DNA of 64,000 nt from Actinomycetes bacterium (GCA_023460935.1 JAEWOI010000034.1:1-64000); one strand, 5' to 3'. Positions 39,492 to 48,979 are shown, counted from the stretch's first letter. Numbers and translations are program-made. Notes: a model not told the origin generated them from the letters alone.

Positions 39492-40715
39492 ATGCGTGCC
39501 TACCGGGAAATCCTGATCATTCCGGGCGCGCTGAAGTTCTCCGCTGCCGGGCTGCTGGCCCGCTCGGGCGGGGCCATGATGGGGCTGGGCATCGTGCTGA
39601 TGGTGTCCGCGCTCTACGGCAGTTACGCGCTGGCCGGCGCACTCGCCGCAGCGAACGCCGTCGCGTGGGCCGGCGGGACGGCCGTGCTGTCCAACCTGGT
39701 CGACCGGTACGGCCAGCGCCGCGTGATGTACCCCGCGACGATCGTCTCCGCCGTCTCGCTCTCGGTTGTGGTGGTACTCGCCGTGACCCAGGTGCCGGCG
39801 TGGGTGCTGTTCTTCCCCGCGGTGGTCAGCGGGGCCACCGGCGGCGCCCCCGGCGCGCTGGTGCGGGCCCGCTGGAGCCACGTCACCGACGACCCGCACC
39901 ACCTGCACGCTGCGTTCTCGCTGGAGTCGACGCTGGACGAGCTCACCTTCGTCGTCGGGCCCGTGGTGGCCACGGCGCTGTCCACCGGGGTGCACCCGGC
40001 GGCCGGCCTGGTGGCGCCGGTGGTCCTGTCGCTGGCCGGAGCACAGCTGTTCTACTCCCAGCGCGGCACCGAGCCGCCAGTACCGCCGCGTCCGGCGGAC
40101 GGCAGCGCACCCCCGCGCCGGCGGTTCATCCTGTTCACCCCCGGCTTCGCCGCTGTGGTCGCGGTGAACCTGCTCATCGGCTGCGTGTTCGGCAGCATCG
40201 ACGTCGGCGTGGTCGCAGCCACCACGGAGTGGGGGACGCGGGCGGCCGCCGGCCTGGTGCTGGCGGTGTTCTCCTTCGCCTCCGGTGTGGCCGGCTTCGT
40301 CTACGGCGCCCGGCGTTGGCGCTCGCCGCTGCCCGGCCGGTTCGTGGTCGGCGTGGCGGCGATGTTCCTCAGCGCCTGCGGGCTGCTGGTCGCCCACTCC
40401 GAGCTGCTGCTCGCCGGGGTCGGCCTGCTGGTGGGCGTGACCGTCGCCCCGACGCTGATCAACGGCAACGCCTTGATCGAGCGGCTGGTCGCGCGCGACC
40501 GGCTGACCGAGGGCCTGGCCTGGATGGGCACGGGGCTGGGCATCGGGGTGGCCATCGGTTCCAGCGTCGCCGGCTGGGTCATCGACCTCGAGGGCTACCA
40601 GGGCGGCTTCGCAGCCGTGGTGGGATTCGCCGCGGCAGCGGCGCTGATCGCGCTGGGTGGCTTCTCCGGGCTGCGCCGCCGCGTCCCCGAGCCAGTCCTG
40701 GAGCCGGTCGGCTAG
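39492..40715 (+). CDS. MFS transporter
   Basis: Twelve-helix major facilitator protein of 407 residues. Motif A-like loop NLVDRYGQRRVMYPATIV between helices 2 and 3, an ESTLDELTFVVGPVVATAL helix 5 region, and a proline/arginine-rich central loop (PPVPPRPADGSAPPRRRF) between the two six-helix halves. Similar proteins in actinobacteria are annotated as sugar or drug efflux carriers; substrate unknown. Its TAG stop shares CTAG with the stop of the converging isomerase gene (four-base overlap). Confidence 0.87.
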   Translation: MRAYREILIIPGALKFSAAGLLARSGGAMMGLGIVLMVSALYGSYALAGALAAANAVAWAGGTAVLSNLVDRYGQRRVMYPATIVSAVSLSVVVVLAVTQVPAWVLFFPAVVSGATGGAPGALVRARWSHVTDDPHHLHAAFSLESTLDELTFVVGPVVATALSTGVHPAAGLVAPVVLSLAGAQLFYSQRGTEPPVPPRPADGSAPPRRRFILFTPGFAAVVAVNLLIGCVFGSIDVGVVAATTEWGTRAAAGLVLAVFSFASGVAGFVYGARRWRSPLPGRFVVGVAAMFLSACGLLVAHSELLLAGVGLLVGVTVAPTLINGNALIERLVARDRLTEGLAWMGTGLGIGVAIGSSVAGWVIDLEGYQGGFAAVVGFAAAAALIALGGFSGLRRRVPEPVLEPVG

Positions 40716-41737
40716 GCCTGCGTCCCCGGCTGCGCGGTCGCGCTGAAGGCTGCGTCGAACGAGGCGGACGGCGGGTCGAACAGGTTCGCCCGGACGAAGT
40801 CGAGGGCCTCCTTGGCCCCACGCAGCCGGTCCATGCCTGCGTCCTCCCACTCGATGCTGATCGGGCCGGAGTAGCCGATCGCGTTCAGCGTGCGGAAGCA
40901 CCGCTGCCAGGGCACGTCGCCGTTGCCGGTGGAGACGAAGGTCCAGCCCCGGCGCGGGTCGCCCCAGGGCAGGTGGGAGCCCAGGCGGCCGTTGCGGCCG
41001 TTGCCGGTGGCGAGCTTGGTGTCCTTGCAGTCCACGTGGTAGATCCGGTCGGCGAAGTCCACCAGGAAGCCCACCGGGTCCAGCTCCTGCCACATCATGT
41101 GCGACGGGTCCCAGTTGAGGCCGAACGCCTCCCTGTGGTCGATGGCGTCCAGGGTCAGCACCGTCGACCAGTAGTCGTAGGCGATCTCGGACGGGTGCAC
41201 CTCGTGGGCGAACCGCACCCCCTCGGAATCGAAGACGTCGAGGATCGGGTTCCACCTGGCGGCGAAGTCGGCGTAGCCGTCCGCGATCACCGAGTCGGGA
41301 ACGGGCGGGAACATCGCCACGTACTGCCAGGTCTTGCTGCCCGTGAACCCGACCACGGTGTCGACGCCCAGCCTGCGGGCCGCGATCGCGGTCAGCTTCA
41401 GCTCCTCCGCTGCGCGCTGCCGCACCCCCTCGGGGTCGCCGTCGCCCCACACCCGGTCGGAGACCAGGTCACGGTGGCGGAAGTCGATCGGGTCGTCACA
41501 GACGGCCTGCCCCTTCAGGTGGTTGCTGATCGCCCACACCCCCAGGCCGTGCCGCTCCAGCGTGGCCAGCTTCGAAGCGACGTAGCCGTCGTCATCGGCG
41601 GCGCGGTAGACGTCGAGGTGGTCGCCCCAGCAGGCGATCTCCAGCCCGTCATAGCCCCAGCCGGAGGCGAGCCGGCAGACCTCCTCGAACGGCAGGTCGG
41701 CCCACTGGCCGGTGAAGAGGGTGACGGGTCGGTGCAT
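40712..41737 (-). CDS. Sugar phosphate isomerase/epimerase-like TIM-barrel protein
   Basis: A 341-residue xylose-isomerase-like TIM barrel (AP-endonuclease 2 superfamily). Probable metal ligands lie in FAHEVHPSEIAYD, NWDPSHMMW, YHVDCKDT and SIEWEDAG. Such enzymes isomerise, epimerise or dehydrate sugars and inositols. It is 26 bases downstream of the ROK regulator gene in one unit and near a Gfo/Idh dehydrogenase and ABC importer, so it probably acts in the same catabolic route. Start ATG 41737 after GAGGAGCACC. Confidence 0.87.
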   Translation of the reverse strand: MHRPVTLFTGQWADLPFEEVCRLASGWGYDGLEIACWGDHLDVYRAADDDGYVASKLATLERHGLGVWAISNHLKGQAVCDDPIDFRHRDLVSDRVWGDGDPEGVRQRAAEELKLTAIAARRLGVDTVVGFTGSKTWQYVAMFPPVPDSVIADGYADFAARWNPILDVFDSEGVRFAHEVHPSEIAYDYWSTVLTLDAIDHREAFGLNWDPSHMMWQELDPVGFLVDFADRIYHVDCKDTKLATGNGRNGRLGSHLPWGDPRRGWTFVSTGNGDVPWQRCFRTLNAIGYSGPISIEWEDAGMDRLRGAKEALDFVRANLFDPPSASFDAAFSATAQPGTQA

Positions 41738-41763
41738 GTCGGTGCTCCTCGGTAGCTGCGTGG

Positions 41764-42993
41764 TCAGGCCAGTGATTCGGGTGCGAGCACGGTCTCGGTG
41801 CCCAGCGCGATCGCGCCCAGCACCCCGGCCATCTCACCGATCACCGAATGGGCGAGGGTGAGGTTGCGGGTGGCGAGGGGGAGTGCGCGCTGGTAGGCCA
41901 CCGAGCGGATGCCGGCCAGCAGGTCGTCGGTCGCCTCGGTGAGCGGGCCGGTGACGACGATCCGCGCCGGGTTGTACATGTGCACCAGCGAGGCCACCAT
42001 GCTGCCGATCAGCGCGGCCGCGTCGCGGATCAGCCGGATCGCCAGCGGGTCGCCGTTGCGCGCGGCCTGGCGCAGGTCGGACTGGGTGAGGTCGGGGTTT
42101 CCGGTGGCGGCGCGCAGCTTCTTGGTGATCGCCTCAGCCGAGGCCACAGCCTCGATGCAGCCGGTGTTGCCGCAGGAGCAGATGATGTCCTCCGCCCCGA
42201 CCACCGACAGGTGGCCGATGTCGCAGGCTGCGCCGTCCGCCCCACGGTGCAGGTGCCCCTTGGCTGTGACCAGCCCACCGCCGATGCCGGTGCCGACCTT
42301 CACCACCAGCAGCGGGCACTGGTCGGCCGGCAGCACCCTCGCCTCGCCGAGGGCGATCAGGTTCACGTCGTTGTCCACCCGGCACGGGCAGCCGAACTCG
42401 TTGCGCAGGTGCGCGGCCACTTCGAAGCCGTCCCAGCCGGGCATGATCGGCGGGCGGACGGGCACGCCGCGCCTGGTGTCCACCGGCCCCGTGAAGGAGA
42501 CCACCACGATCTTCAGCGCCCCGTCGGGGAGGCCCAGCTCGCCAAGGATCTCCCGCGCCAGGACCACCGTTGCGGCGAGGGTCCGGGTTGGGCCGGCGTC
42601 GGCAGCGAACTCGATCCGCCGCTGGGCCAGGAGCTTCTGGTCCATCCGGGCGAGCACGACCCGGATGTGGTGCGGGGTGAGTTCGACCACGAGGATCGCG
42701 CCCGCGTGCGGGTTGATCGCCAGCGTCTCCGCCGGCCGGCCGGCGCCGCGCTCGCGTGGCGCGCTGCCGGCGGGCACCACCAGGTTCCGCTTCTCCAGGC
42801 CGGCCAGGCAGGCGCTGATCGTGGAACGCGCCAGCCCGGTGGCCCTGGCCAGTTCCGGACGGGTGGTGGCGGTGCCGGAGGCGATCAGCCGCGCCACCAG
42901 GCTCATCGCAACCGGGGGGTCGGTGAGCCGGACCATCGGCGGAACGTCGAAGCGCGCGGCCGGGAGCTCCGGCAACGGGTTCGGCTCGCTCAT
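41764..42993 (-). CDS. ROK-family transcriptional regulator
   Basis: A 409-residue regulator: N-terminal winged helix (TTRPELARATGLARSTISACLAGLEKRNLV) and a ROK sugar-binding/kinase-like domain with VKVGTGIGGGLVT and the zinc motif CSCGNTGCIEAVAS. The catalytic aspartate position reads RVDNDVNL, so some kinase residues persist, but the helix-turn-helix marks it as a repressor (NagC/Mlc/XylR-like). A palindrome lies 20 bases upstream, between it and the divergent dehydrogenase-ABC operon, which it likely controls. Confidence 0.92.
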   Translation of the reverse strand: MSEPNPLPELPAARFDVPPMVRLTDPPVAMSLVARLIASGTATTRPELARATGLARSTISACLAGLEKRNLVVPAGSAPRERGAGRPAETLAINPHAGAILVVELTPHHIRVVLARMDQKLLAQRRIEFAADAGPTRTLAATVVLAREILGELGLPDGALKIVVVSFTGPVDTRRGVPVRPPIMPGWDGFEVAAHLRNEFGCPCRVDNDVNLIALGEARVLPADQCPLLVVKVGTGIGGGLVTAKGHLHRGADGAACDIGHLSVVGAEDIICSCGNTGCIEAVASAEAITKKLRAATGNPDLTQSDLRQAARNGDPLAIRLIRDAAALIGSMVASLVHMYNPARIVVTGPLTEATDDLLAGIRSVAYQRALPLATRNLTLAHSVIGEMAGVLGAIALGTETVLAPESLA

Positions 42994-43013
42994 CGGCGCG
43001 GGTCTCCGCTTCT

Positions 43014-43037
43014 AATTATGTCCACAGCGACATTATT
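43014..43037. promoter_or_regulatory. Probable ROK operator in divergent promoter
   Basis: AATTATGTC, six bases, then GACATTATT: nine-base inverted half-sites with a single mismatch pair. It is the only AT-rich block between the ROK regulator gene and the Gfo/Idh-ABC operon, and resembles known ROK repressor operators in size and AT flanks. Confidence 0.65.
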
Positions 43038-43129
43038 CAGGCTCTCGTGGACACGCTAGCACCGCTGTTATGTTCATGCCAGCGCCCAAAAAGTCTGGCG
43101 GGCGGCGTGCTCAACGGAGAGGACGAGGA

Positions 43130-44278
43130 ATGGCAGCTGGCAGCCACGAGCCTGGCACTCCACTGCGCGCGCTGGTCGTGGGCAGCGGGATGATCGGCAA
43201 CGTCCACCGCCGGGCAGCCCTGCTCAACGGCGCCCGCGTGGTTGGGGTGGTGGAGCAGAACCTGGCCGCCGCCGAGGCCGCGGCCCGGCGCTGGGGGGTC
43301 GAGACGTTCCACGACTCCCTGGACGGCGCGCTGGCCCTCGACCCCGACGTGGTGCACCTCTGCACCCCGAACGCAACGCATGCGCCGTTCGTCCGGACGG
43401 TGCTCGAGGCCGGCGTGAACGTGATCTGCGAGAAGCCGCTGTGCCTGGACGCCGCCGAGGGCGAGGAGCTCGTGCGGCTGGCCGAGGAGCGCGACGTGGT
43501 GGCTGCCGTGCCCTACACCTACCGCTACCACCCGCTGGTGCGGGAGCTGCGGCAGCGGCGGATCGCAGGCGAGCTCGGCAGCCTGCACCTGATCCACGGC
43601 TCCTACCTGCAGGACTGGCTATTGTCGCCCGAGTCGTCCAGCTGGCGGGTCGACCCCGCCCTCGGCGGTCCGTCCAGGGCCTTCGCCGACATCGGCTCAC
43701 ACTGGTTCGACCTGGTGGAGTGGGTGGCCGGCGAGCGCGTCGCGGAACTGGTGGCGGACACCGGCATCGCCGTCGCGGAGCGCCCCGCCGAGGCCGGCCC
43801 GACCTTCTCCCGCGGCGGGGGCGCGGACGTGCCGAGGGTGCGCGTGCAGACCGAGGACATCGCCAACGTGCTGTTCCGCACCGAATCGGGCGTACCGGGC
43901 ACCTTCACCGCCTCCCAGGTCTCTGCCGGCCGGAAGAACCGGCTCTGGTTCGAGCTGGACGGGGCCTCGCTCTCGGCGGCCTTCGACCAGGAGAACCCCG
44001 AGACCGTTTGGCTCGGCGGGGCGGGGGAGTCCCGCGTCCTGGCCCGCGACCCCGGCTCGGCGAGCGCGGACGCCGCGCGGACCATGCTCACCCCGGCCGG
44101 CCACGCCCAGGGCTGGGAGGCCTGCTTCGAGAACTTCGTCGCCGACGTCTACGCGGCGGTCCGCGGCGTGCAGCCCGAGGGGCTGCCGACCTTCGCTGAC
44201 GGGGCCAGGTCCCTGCGGCTGGTCGAGGCCGTCCTGGAGTCGGCCAGGAGCCGGCGGTGGACGGCGGTGGCGCCATGA
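43130..44278 (+). CDS. Gfo/Idh/MocA-family oxidoreductase
   Basis: NAD(P)-dependent sugar or polyol dehydrogenase of 382 residues. Rossmann glycine motif VVGSGMIGNVHRRAA, PNATHAPFV, the conserved VICEKPLCLDAAEGEELV (EKP lysine) and C-terminal YRYHPLVREL with AFADIGSHWFDLVEWV. The ATG at 43130 follows GGAGAGGACGAGGA; the frame extends 60 bases further upstream but into the likely promoter. First gene of an operon with a CUT2-type sugar importer. Substrate probably an aldose, inositol or anhydrohexitol. Confidence 0.9.
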   Translation: MAAGSHEPGTPLRALVVGSGMIGNVHRRAALLNGARVVGVVEQNLAAAEAAARRWGVETFHDSLDGALALDPDVVHLCTPNATHAPFVRTVLEAGVNVICEKPLCLDAAEGEELVRLAEERDVVAAVPYTYRYHPLVRELRQRRIAGELGSLHLIHGSYLQDWLLSPESSSWRVDPALGGPSRAFADIGSHWFDLVEWVAGERVAELVADTGIAVAERPAEAGPTFSRGGGADVPRVRVQTEDIANVLFRTESGVPGTFTASQVSAGRKNRLWFELDGASLSAAFDQENPETVWLGGAGESRVLARDPGSASADAARTMLTPAGHAQGWEACFENFVADVYAAVRGVQPEGLPTFADGARSLRLVEAVLESARSRRWTAVAP

Positions 44279-44366
44279 CCGCACCACCGGGCGGGCCGGG
44301 CGGCCCCGCCGTCACAAGACTCAACGGTGCAGAGCAGCACCCGAAGCAGAACAGAAAGGAACACCG

Positions 44367-45512
44367 ATGAGGAAGACGCTAGCGGCGCTCGTGGGCACCG
44401 CCATGGTCATCACACTCGCTGCCTGCAGCGCCGGTCCGGAACCCGCGGGTACCGAGCCGGGAGCGGGCGGCTCGTCAGCCGCGGGCAAGACGATCTACGT
44501 CCTCGGCCCCACGCCCGACCACGGCTGGACGGCCCAGGCCGGCACCTACGCCGAGGCCAAGGTCAAGGAGATCAATGCCGCCGGCAAGTACAAGGCCGAG
44601 TACCAGGCATCGTCGGACGGCGAGGCCCAGAACGACCTCGTGCAGAACATCATCGCCAACGGTGACGCCGCCGGCGTGGTGTTCTTCGCCCTCGACGACT
44701 CCGCCAAGTCCGGCCAGGAGGCGCTGATCGGGGCGAACATCCCGTTCATCTCCTTCGACCGCATCATCGAGGGCCCGGACAAGTCCGCGATCCTGAACTT
44801 CTCCGGCGACAACTGGGCAGTGGGGGCCGGCATCGGCTACTGGCTGCAGAAGAACGGCATGAAGCCCGGCGACACCCTCGTCACCCTGATCGGCGACAAC
44901 GGCACCGTCAGCTCGCGGCGCCAGGAGGGCTTCGAGCAGTTCCTGCGCGGCGAGAAGGAGTACACCGACAAGGGCACCGGGGAGACCGCCAAGGCCACGC
45001 AGACCTGGAAGCAGGACGAGATCGACGCCCTCACTGCCAAGTACAAGGTGGTCAGCAACTGGAGTGCCGACGCGGCCTACCAGTACCTGGAGCAGACCCT
45101 GCCCGACATCATCAAGGACGCCAAGGCCAGCGGCGGCAGCCTGTACGTGTTCTCCATGGACGATGAGATGACCTTCGGCTTCATGAACCTGCTCGAGGGC
45201 AACACCCTCGACGATGCGGCAAAGGCCGACCTGAAGGACCTCAAGGTCTACATCTCCGCCATCGGCGGCATGCAGGAGCTCTACGACGTGATCGCCGGCT
45301 CGGCTCCCCAGTCGAAGATCGCCTCGGAGTACTTCGACGGCCTGATGAGCATGTACTTCTCGCCGAAGATGATGACCAGCGCGGTCGACTACATGGTCAA
45401 GTACCTGGACGGCACCGACTGGAAGTACAAGGTCGGCGACGGCGAGTACGAGCCCACCTGGATCGTCGACGAGAGCAACGTGAGCCAGTACGAGGGCTTC
45501 ACGGGCCACTGA
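44367..45512 (+). CDS. Sugar-binding lipoprotein of CUT2-type ABC importer
   Basis: Periplasmic-binding-protein-type lipoprotein of 381 residues: MRKTLAALVGTAMVITLAACSAG (lipobox LAAC, Cys20), Ser/Gly-rich linker, then a type I sugar-binding fold (IYVLGPTPDHGWTAQAGTYAE, QNIIANGDAAGVVFFALDD, IPFISFDRIIEG, LIGDNGTVSSRRQEGF). Ligand binding by aromatic residues is typical of RbsB-like proteins. Upstream of the ATPase and permease genes in one operon; it is longer than RbsB and the sugar is unknown. Confidence 0.92.
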   Translation: MRKTLAALVGTAMVITLAACSAGPEPAGTEPGAGGSSAAGKTIYVLGPTPDHGWTAQAGTYAEAKVKEINAAGKYKAEYQASSDGEAQNDLVQNIIANGDAAGVVFFALDDSAKSGQEALIGANIPFISFDRIIEGPDKSAILNFSGDNWAVGAGIGYWLQKNGMKPGDTLVTLIGDNGTVSSRRQEGFEQFLRGEKEYTDKGTGETAKATQTWKQDEIDALTAKYKVVSNWSADAAYQYLEQTLPDIIKDAKASGGSLYVFSMDDEMTFGFMNLLEGNTLDDAAKADLKDLKVYISAIGGMQELYDVIAGSAPQSKIASEYFDGLMSMYFSPKMMTSAVDYMVKYLDGTDWKYKVGDGEYEPTWIVDESNVSQYEGFTGH

Positions 45513-45540
45513 CGGCCGGCAGGCGAACGGCTGGTCCGGT

Positions 45541-45559
45541 CACGGGGCACGGTCCCGTG
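45541..45559 (+). repeat. Intercistronic hairpin between binding-protein and ATPase genes
   Basis: CACGGG and CCCGTG form a six-base-pair stem around a seven-base loop, 28 bases after the binding-protein stop. Such hairpins often protect the upstream mRNA and give the binding protein higher expression than the ATPase. It also covers an alternative GTG start of the ATPase, favouring the later one. Confidence 0.45.
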
Positions 45560-45595
45560 GCCGGGCCGGCCGGCGACACGGAGGGGGAGGGCGCG

Positions 45596-47092
45596 GTGCC
45601 AGTCCTGGAGATGACCGGGATCTCGAAGGCCTTTGACGGCAACCGGGTGCTGAAGGGTGTCGACTTCAGCGTCGAGCAGGGCGAGATCCACGCGCTGCTC
45701 GGTGAGAACGGGGCCGGCAAGTCCACGCTGCTGAACATCCTCGCGGGCGTCCTGCCGATGGACGAGGGCAGCGTGGTCTTCGACGGCGCGCGCTACGCGC
45801 ATCCCAGCATCGGCCAGATGGAGCGGGCCGGGGTGGCCTTCGTCCACCAGGAGCTCAACGTGGTCAACGACCTAACGGTGAGCGAGAACATCTTCTTCAA
45901 CCACGAGTTGGCCCACCCCTTCGGGCTGCTCAAGCGCAAGGAGATGGTGCAGCGCACGAGGGCGCTGTTCGACCGGCTCGGCGTGGACATGGACCCCACC
46001 CGCAAGGCGGGGGACCTGAAGACCAGCCAGAAGCAGCTGCTGGAGATCTGCCGGGCGCTGCACGCCGAGGCCAAGCTGATGATCCTCGACGAGCCCACCA
46101 CCGCGCTCGGCAACGACGAGATCGACCACCTGTTCTCGATCCTGCGCCAGCTCCGGGCCGAGGGCCGGTCGTTCATCTTCGTCTCCCACAAGATGCCGGA
46201 GGTGTTCCGGATCGCCGACACCTACACCGTGCTGCGCAACGGTGAGCTGATCAGCACCGGGTCGGTCGCCGAGGCCACCCCCCTGTCGATCACGGTCGAC
46301 ATGGTGGGCGAGCAGTACGCGGACGAGGACGTCTACGAGCCGCGGCCGCTGGGCGAGGTGGTGCTGGAACTCGAGGCGCTGAGCGGCTCCGCCTTCCGCG
46401 ACGTCACCCTCTCGCTGCGCCGCGGCGAGGTGGTGGCCTTCACCGGCCTCGCCGGCTCGGGGTCGAGCGAGGTGATGCAGGCGATGTTCGGGGCACTGCC
46501 GATCCTCGGCGGTGAGCTGCGCGTGCACGGCCGGCGGGTCTCGGGGAACATCGGCGCGTTCATGAGGCGCGGCATCGGCATGCTGCCCACCAACCGCAAG
46601 GAGAACTCGGTCATCCCCGACACCAACGTGCTGGAGAACCTCTACCTCGCCCGGCACAGCCTCACCGCGCGGCACCAGTGGATCAGCAAGGCGCGCGAGA
46701 TCGCCCAGTACGAGAACGTGCGCGACGCCCTGAACGTCCGCACCCAGGGGCCGGGGGTGGCCGTGACCAGCCTGTCCGGCGGGAACCAGCAGAAGGTGTT
46801 CCTCGGCCGCTGGCTCAGCACCGACGCCGAGATCCTGCTGCTCGACAACCCGACCCAGGGCGTGGACGTCGGCGCGAAGGAGGAGATCTACGGGCTGATC
46901 CTGAAGCTGGCCACCGCAGGCAAGACCGTGGTGATCAACACCCTCGAGATCCCCGAGATCCAGAAGGTCTCCGACCGCTGCGTGGTCTTCTACGCAGGCG
47001 AGGTGGTGGCCGTCCTCGACCACGACCAGATCAATGAACGCGACGTGATGCTCTACTCGACGAACGCCCGGAACGCAGCGAAGGACAACTGA
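45596..47092 (+). CDS. CUT2-type sugar importer ATPase (tandem ABC domains)
   Basis: A 498-residue tandem ATPase (RbsA/XylG-like). Domain 1 is complete: GENGAGKST, KTSQKQLLEICRAL signature region, LMILDEPTTALG. Domain 2 has the degenerate Walker A GLAGSGSSEV usual for the family and signature LSGGNQQKV, but its Walker B reads LLLDNPTQGVDVGAKEE, with Asn in place of the catalytic Glu. I prefer the GTG at 45596 (VPVLEMTGISKAF), directly after GGAGGGGGAGGG, over the GTG at 45557. Coupled to the permease gene, one base apart. Confidence 0.9.
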   Translation: MPVLEMTGISKAFDGNRVLKGVDFSVEQGEIHALLGENGAGKSTLLNILAGVLPMDEGSVVFDGARYAHPSIGQMERAGVAFVHQELNVVNDLTVSENIFFNHELAHPFGLLKRKEMVQRTRALFDRLGVDMDPTRKAGDLKTSQKQLLEICRALHAEAKLMILDEPTTALGNDEIDHLFSILRQLRAEGRSFIFVSHKMPEVFRIADTYTVLRNGELISTGSVAEATPLSITVDMVGEQYADEDVYEPRPLGEVVLELEALSGSAFRDVTLSLRRGEVVAFTGLAGSGSSEVMQAMFGALPILGGELRVHGRRVSGNIGAFMRRGIGMLPTNRKENSVIPDTNVLENLYLARHSLTARHQWISKAREIAQYENVRDALNVRTQGPGVAVTSLSGGNQQKVFLGRWLSTDAEILLLDNPTQGVDVGAKEEIYGLILKLATAGKTVVINTLEIPEIQKVSDRCVVFYAGEVVAVLDHDQINERDVMLYSTNARNAAKDN

Positions 47093-47093
47093 C

Positions 47094-48203
47094 GTGGATG
47101 ACAACAGCCGCAACGGCTTCCTGCGGGTGGCCACATCGCTGTGGCGCGGGCACAGCTACATCTACGTCTTCGTGGTGATCCTGCTGGTGTACGCCTTCAC
47201 CATCCAGGCCAACGGCAAGAGCTTCACCCCCGGCCACGTCTCCTCCGTGCTGTCCAGCCAGAACACCGTGATCGTGGGCACGATGGCGATCGGCATGGCC
47301 CTGGTGATCATCACCGGCCAGATCGACCTCTCGATCGGCTCCGCTCTGGTGCTGTGCTCCGGGGTGACGATCGTGGTGTTCAACCTCACCGACAACATCG
47401 GCCTGACGATCCTGGCCGCCCTCGGCTCGGGAGCAGTGCTGGGCGCGGTCAACGGCTGGCTGGCTGCGTACGCCAAGATCCCGCCATTCATCGTGACCCT
47501 CGGCACGATGCTGATCTACCGCTCGCTGGCGCTGTGGGCCGTGCGCGAGATCCCGCCGGACGTGAGCGGCTCATCCTCCAGCCAGTTCGCGATGAAGTCC
47601 GGCTCGGCCAGCTACGAGTGGCTGCGGATGCAGTTCGGCACCGGCTCGATCCGGATCGCGGGGTTCTCGATCCCGTACGTGACGATCCTGTTCCTGCTCT
47701 GCCTGGTTTTGTTCGTCGTGGTCGCCGGCAACACCAAGTACGGCAAGGCCGTCTACGCAGTCGGCTCAAACGAGAAGGCCGCCCGCCTGGCCGGGGTGAA
47801 CGTGCAGCGGATCCAGGCCTCGGTGTTCATGGTCACCGGGCTGCTGGTCGGCGTCGCCAGCATCATCCAGGCGTGCAAGGTGGGCAACATCACCCCGGCC
47901 TCATCCGGGCGGGCCTACGAGATGTACGCGATCGCTGCAGTGGTGCTCGGCGGAATCGCCATGGCCGGTGGCCGGGGCAACATGGCCGGGGTGCTGTTCG
48001 GTGCCCTGTCCTACTCGGCCATCGACTTCATCATCGTCAGCATCCCAGCCCTCAGCGCCGACATCCAGGACACCTTCCAGGGCCTGGTGCTGATCCTGGT
48101 GATCCTGGTCCAGACCGCCGGCCCGGTGGTGCGCGAGCGGTTCGCGTCCAGGCGCAGGCGGAACCGGCCCTCCGCGCCGAGGCCGACCGGGGTGGCTGCC
48201 TAG
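47094..48203 (+). CDS. CUT2-type sugar importer permease
   Basis: Membrane permease of 369 residues of the RbsC/XylH family with about ten helices. Typical parts are AIGMALVIITGQIDLSIGSAL, GWLAAYAKIPPFIVTLGTMLIYRSLAL, YAVGSNEKAARLAGVNV (EAA-like loop) and GGIAMAGGRGNMAGVLFGAL. GTG start one base after the ATPase stop. The C-terminus is basic and overlaps the converging activase gene by four bases. Completes the importer with the two genes before it. Confidence 0.92.
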   Translation: MDDNSRNGFLRVATSLWRGHSYIYVFVVILLVYAFTIQANGKSFTPGHVSSVLSSQNTVIVGTMAIGMALVIITGQIDLSIGSALVLCSGVTIVVFNLTDNIGLTILAALGSGAVLGAVNGWLAAYAKIPPFIVTLGTMLIYRSLALWAVREIPPDVSGSSSSQFAMKSGSASYEWLRMQFGTGSIRIAGFSIPYVTILFLLCLVLFVVVAGNTKYGKAVYAVGSNEKAARLAGVNVQRIQASVFMVTGLLVGVASIIQACKVGNITPASSGRAYEMYAIAAVVLGGIAMAGGRGNMAGVLFGALSYSAIDFIIVSIPALSADIQDTFQGLVLILVILVQTAGPVVRERFASRRRRNRPSAPRPTGVAA

Positions 48204-48979
48204 AACCAGGCCCGGACGCCGTTACCGGCGAAGGCTGCCGCGTAGCCGGCCATGGCCTCCTCCCGCAGGGCCGGCACGCCGGCGAACCGGTAGTGCCAGT
48301 CGAGCAGTTCGTACTTCCGCTCGCCGAACTGGTGGAAGGGCAGCAGCTGCACCGACTCCACCCCGAGCGGGCGCAACAGTCGGCAGAACGCAGCGGCGTC
48401 CTCCAGCCGGTCGTTCACGCCCGGCACCACCGGGATGCGCACCAGCACCTCGGCCCCGACGTCGAGCGCCGCGGCCAGGTTCCGCAGCGGCAGCTCGTTG
48501 CCGACCGAGGTCCACCGCCGGTGCTCTGCCGGGTCGTGGTGCTTGACGTCGATGATCAGCAGGTCGGTCTGCGCCAGCACCTTCGCGAACACGGCGGGGG
48601 CGGCGTACCCAGTGGTCTCGACCGCGGTGTGGATGCCCTCGGCGCGCAGCCGGCGGAGCAGGCTGGTGGCGAACCGGTGCTGCACCAGCACCTCGCCGCC
48701 GGACAGCGTCACCCCGCCGCCGGACTCGGCGTAGAACGCAGCATCCTGCAGGCAGATCGCCACCACCTCACCGACGGTGTAGTCGCGGCTGTCGGGGCTG
48801 GTCAGTGCCGCGTCCACCGGGTCGCGCACGGCCAGCGCCGCGAGCTTCTGCGAGCCGGGGTTGGAGCACCAGGCGCACGCCATGGGGCAGCCCTTGAGGA
48901 ACACGATCGTGCGGATCCCGGGCCCGTCGTGCAGCGAGAACTTCTGGATGTCGAAGACGCGGCCGCGGTCCTCGGTCAT
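48200..48979 (-). CDS. Glycyl radical enzyme activating protein (radical SAM)
   Basis: Radical SAM activase of 259 residues (PflA-like) that abstracts hydrogen from the glycyl radical enzyme encoded at 49897. The [4Fe-4S] motif is CPMACAWC (Cys31, Cys35, Cys38), SAM-binding motifs are SGGEVL and VETTGY, and LIIDVKHHDPAEH is typical. Unlike activases of the glycerol dehydratase type it lacks an inserted ferredoxin-like CxxC pair, so it resembles short PFL activases. It is divergent from the DeoR-GRE unit over 101 bases. Confidence 0.9.
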   Translation of the reverse strand: MTEDRGRVFDIQKFSLHDGPGIRTIVFLKGCPMACAWCSNPGSQKLAALAVRDPVDAALTSPDSRDYTVGEVVAICLQDAAFYAESGGGVTLSGGEVLVQHRFATSLLRRLRAEGIHTAVETTGYAAPAVFAKVLAQTDLLIIDVKHHDPAEHRRWTSVGNELPLRNLAAALDVGAEVLVRIPVVPGVNDRLEDAAAFCRLLRPLGVESVQLLPFHQFGERKYELLDWHYRFAGVPALREEAMAGYAAAFAGNGVRAWF

